A stretch of 23,937 bases of DNA, taken from Parcubacteria group bacterium GW2011_GWC1_41_7. GTDB lineage: Bacteria > Patescibacteriota > Minisyncoccia > UBA6257 > HR35. The DNA lies in contig LCBW01000002.1 in the NCBI GenBank assembly GCA_000997465.1, positions 1 through 23,937 of the forward strand, in the 5' to 3' direction. Shown one piece after another: positions 22,432-23,937 of this stretch (the stretch's first letter is position 1; every line of letters begins with the position of its first letter). Both the position numbers and the translations under genes were made by a program. Below the pieces are notes generated by a model. That model worked only from the letters and a program-made list of their open reading frames with translations, did not search any database and was not told where the DNA came from.

Positions 22432-22497
22432 ACGTTTTTTCGATTCTTTTAAAAAGAAACTATACGGGTATGACGTTTCTATGAGGTCCGAGTTATG

Positions 22498-22521
22498 GTA
22501 TACAAAAAGTATTTTGTATAC
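22498..22521. promoter_or_regulatory. Perfect 10-bp inverted repeat just after the helicase promoter
   Basis: GTATACAAAA (22498-22507) and TTTTGTATAC (22512-22521) are separated by AGTA. It starts about 10-15 nt downstream of the expected transcription start, so it is either an operator or the 5' hairpin of the mRNA. Confidence 0.65.
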
Positions 22522-22536
22522 ATACTAATTAAGTAT

Positions 22537-22564
22537 ATTATACCCAAAAAAATATATTTGTCAA
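22537..22564 (-). promoter_or_regulatory. Consensus promoter for the DEAD-box helicase gene
   Basis: On the minus strand perfect TTGACA (22559-22564) and perfect TATAAT (22537-22542) are 16 nt apart. The leader would be about 128 nt, unusually long for this window. It is the best sigma-70 type promoter seen here. Confidence 0.85.
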
Positions 22565-22615
22565 AATATACGTTTCATATGACTTGACTACATACGATGT
22601 AACCATTCCCAAAAT

Positions 22616-22648
22616 AAATAAGGGTTATAGGTGTAAAAACCCTTATTT
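22616..22648 (-). terminator. Terminator after tRNA-Ser(GCU)
   Basis: AAATAAGGGTT (22616-22626) pairs perfectly with AACCCTTATTT (22638-22648). On the minus strand the stem is followed by ATTTATTTT. It separates the tRNA transcript from the helicase promoter. The 22649-22746 stretch between it and the tRNA holds only short hairpins and no gene. Confidence 0.75.
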
Positions 22649-22746
22649 TACTTGAGTTCAACCTTGGACATCTGGTAGAAAAATACCATGCCGAGGCGCA
22701 ACGCGCCGAGGCTGTTTCTTACGATTTCACAAAAAGTGAAAATTGG

Positions 22747-22830
22747 CGGAGAGAGTGGGATTCGAACCCACGTGTCGCTTTCGCGACATGGTTTAGCAAA
22801 CCATCCCGATAACCGCTCCGGCATCTCTCC
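22747..22830 (-). tRNA. tRNA-Ser, anticodon GCU
   Basis: This is an 84-nt class II tRNA. The acceptor stem is GGAGAGA/TCTCTCC, the anticodon loop is TTGCTAA (anticodon GCT, reading AGC/AGU), there is a long variable arm GTCGCGAAAGCGAC, and the T-loop is GTTCGAATC. The discriminator is G and CCA is not encoded. There is no intron. The upstream endonuclease frame runs 38 nt into it. Confidence 0.97.
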
Positions 22831-23842
22831 TTTTATTACCGCAATTATACCACCGCTTCAGATGTTTCGAATTATGCGATTGAACAAATAAAAAATATTT
22901 CCTTACGTCATTTTGCGCCTCTATTTTTACATCATGCATTCCATGTAAACGTGGATGTAAATGATTCTCGTTCAAAAAAGAAAAAATGGACAATCGCAGG
23001 GGTTCAGAATAACTCGTAAAGCATAATTTTTTATAGGTATACTGAGTACCTCTTACTTTATAGCGATGATCAAAAACGCATCCGTCAGTATCAAAAAGTC
23101 CCCTCACGCAGGCCTTATAAAAAACAGGGTTATTTTTTATCCAGTTAGGAATATCAACTTGTTGTTTTACTTTATTCCCTTTTTTTAAGCCTAAATGATC
23201 AATGCAAAAATCAACTAAATTCTTGCGTGATATAACAATATCTTTTACTGATGACTTTGGATTGCGGTAAATCTTAGGTGTAACCTTAAAAAGATTTTTC
23301 ATCAATTGCGAAACAAAAACAATATAGTCTGCGTCATCTTTCTCATGAAGCGTAACGGTAATTTGATAATGGGTAATACCTCCATCCCCAAGCATAATGC
23401 CAACAAATTCTGCAAGGTTCTCAGAAAAACTCGGTTGAAAAAAATCCTTTGCAATAAAAAGAGGATTCGCGCTATATTTTCCTATTTCATCCCACCACTT
23501 TTTCCATCTTTCTTTTCTTATTTCAGGGTCTCCAATACCCTCATATTTTTTATATGCCGCAATGCCTCCTTTTTTTGCTCCTTTTTTTGCATACCAATAC
23601 TGCTCTTTTATAACAATGTTTTTAGGCAATTGAATTTCCGTTACTTTTTGTAGTTTTTTTAAAGCAGTGAGTGTACATAAAAATTTTTCTCTTTTCCAAT
23701 CTAAGAGAGTTCTTTGATGAATTCCTAAAAAATAAGCTAATTCTATGTTTGTAAAATCCAATGCTTGTTGGCAACGTTCTAAAAAAATATGTTGCTGCCC
23801 TTTTAAAAACTGTACCCGTTTTTCCTTAAACGACTCAGCCAT
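22793..23842 (-). CDS. LAGLIDADG homing-type endonuclease with N-terminal helix-turn-helix
   Basis: This is a single-chain LAGLIDADG nuclease of 349 residues. A helix-turn-helix lies at ~30-52 (NIELAYFLGIHQRTLLDWK). A Lys/Gly/Trp-rich linker (~85-125) follows, then LAGLIDADG motif 1 LAEFVGIMLGDGG (143-155) and motif 2 ACVRGLFDTDG (244-254), each with its catalytic Asp. It is not inside an intron or intein here. The last 12 codons and the stop lie inside tRNA-Ser(GCU), the stop TAA being part of the anticodon loop. A TATAAT at 23849-23854 ends 6 nt before the ATG, so the mRNA is probably leaderless. It may be mobile; a fixed regulatory role (WhiA-like use of the fold) is the alternative. Confidence 0.88.
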   Translation of the reverse strand: MAESFKEKRVQFLKGQQHIFLERCQQALDFTNIELAYFLGIHQRTLLDWKREKFLCTLTALKKLQKVTEIQLPKNIVIKEQYWYAKKGAKKGGIAAYKKYEGIGDPEIRKERWKKWWDEIGKYSANPLFIAKDFFQPSFSENLAEFVGIMLGDGGITHYQITVTLHEKDDADYIVFVSQLMKNLFKVTPKIYRNPKSSVKDIVISRKNLVDFCIDHLGLKKGNKVKQQVDIPNWIKNNPVFYKACVRGLFDTDGCVFDHRYKVRGTQYTYKKLCFTSYSEPLRLSIFSFLNENHLHPRLHGMHDVKIEAQNDVRKYFLFVQSHNSKHLKRWYNCGNKRRDAGAVIGMVC

Positions 23843-23848
23843 ATCTCC

Positions 23849-23854
23849 ATTATA
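23849..23854 (-). promoter_or_regulatory. -10 box of the endonuclease gene
   Basis: A perfect TATAAT on the minus strand ends 6 nt before the ATG, placing the expected transcription start at or next to the start codon. A GGAG lies between but only 2 nt before the ATG, too close for normal use. Confidence 0.5.
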
Positions 23855-23872
23855 TCATCGTTCCACGAAAAA

Positions 23873-23937
23873 TTATTCGTTTGCAAGTTTTTCAAATTCA
23901 TGGTATGCACTAATAGGATCATCTGCGCTATAGAGCG
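23873..23937 (-). CDS. C-terminal end of a protein continuing beyond the window
   Basis: One minus-strand frame is open from the window edge to a TAA at 23873-23875 and encodes LYSADDPISAYHEFEKLANE, a normal-looking acidic amphipathic C-terminus. The remaining frames are less plausible. The product cannot be named from 20 residues. It ends 30 nt before the endonuclease start. Confidence 0.5.
   Translation of the reverse strand, partial: LYSADDPISAYHEFEKLANE

Noticed and set aside
1..23937. CRISPR array, rRNA, group I intron or prophage
   Set aside because: No regularly spaced direct repeats, rRNA-like segments, intron cores or phage structural genes were found on either strand.

Overview
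The window looks like a chromosomal segment from a candidate phyla radiation bacterium (Patescibacteria, Parcubacteria-like). The reasons are compact or trimmed versions of core proteins (a 571-residue Rel, an 84-residue ATP synthase epsilon, a 120-residue delta), mostly weak or absent Shine-Dalgarno sequences, several promoters whose -10 box lies only 6-9 nt before an ATG, many small membrane proteins of unknown function, and a free-standing LAGLIDADG endonuclease. The family assignments are secure; the phylum is inferred from style, not from a marker tree. UGA is used as a stop (murG and atpF both end in ATGA overlaps), so the UGA=Gly code of Gracilibacteria/Absconditabacteria does not apply.

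Layout. 1-322: a terminator from a gene outside the window, then a folded element (copy A). 323-1660 (-): polyprenyl-phosphate sugar transferase. 1695-3863 (+): small Ser/Thr-rich membrane protein, tRNA-Leu(CAA), and a compact (p)ppGpp synthetase/hydrolase. 3875-4516 (-): an AT-rich unknown gene with a HEPN-like RX4H motif, followed by folded element copy B (4626-4771). 4776-10872 (-): the complete F1Fo ATP synthase operon atpB-E-F-H-A-G-D-C, with tRNA-Ser(UGA) upstream. 11113-11415 (-): a small membrane-protein reading frame interrupted by an in-frame TAG, divergent from 11459-13668 (+), a phosphohexomutase and MltG. 13708-17646 (-): ribosomal L21, a small membrane protein, murG, ftsW, then S9 and L13. 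17769-20966 (-): a lone hisI, yvcK, and a three-gene ECF sigma module (secreted repeat protein, sigma factor, membrane protein). 21149-22402 (-): a DEAD-box helicase with an in-frame loss of motif III and a structured leader. 22747-23842 (-): tRNA-Ser(GCU) overlapped by the 3' end of a LAGLIDADG endonuclease gene. 23873-23937 (-): the C-terminal end of a further gene.

Functionally the window combines energy conversion (ATP synthase), wall synthesis and division (phosphohexomutase, MltG, MurG, FtsW, YvcK, sugar transferase), translation (L21, S9, L13, three tRNAs), stringent response (Rel) and envelope signalling (ECF module).

The strongest unexplained signal is the pair of intergenic elements A (185-318) and B (4626-4771). 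They share a two-hairpin fold inside a closing stem. The stems are rewritten between copies while pairing is kept, and short unpaired motifs are conserved. This is the pattern expected of a structured RNA or folded mobile element, and I cannot assign it to a known family.
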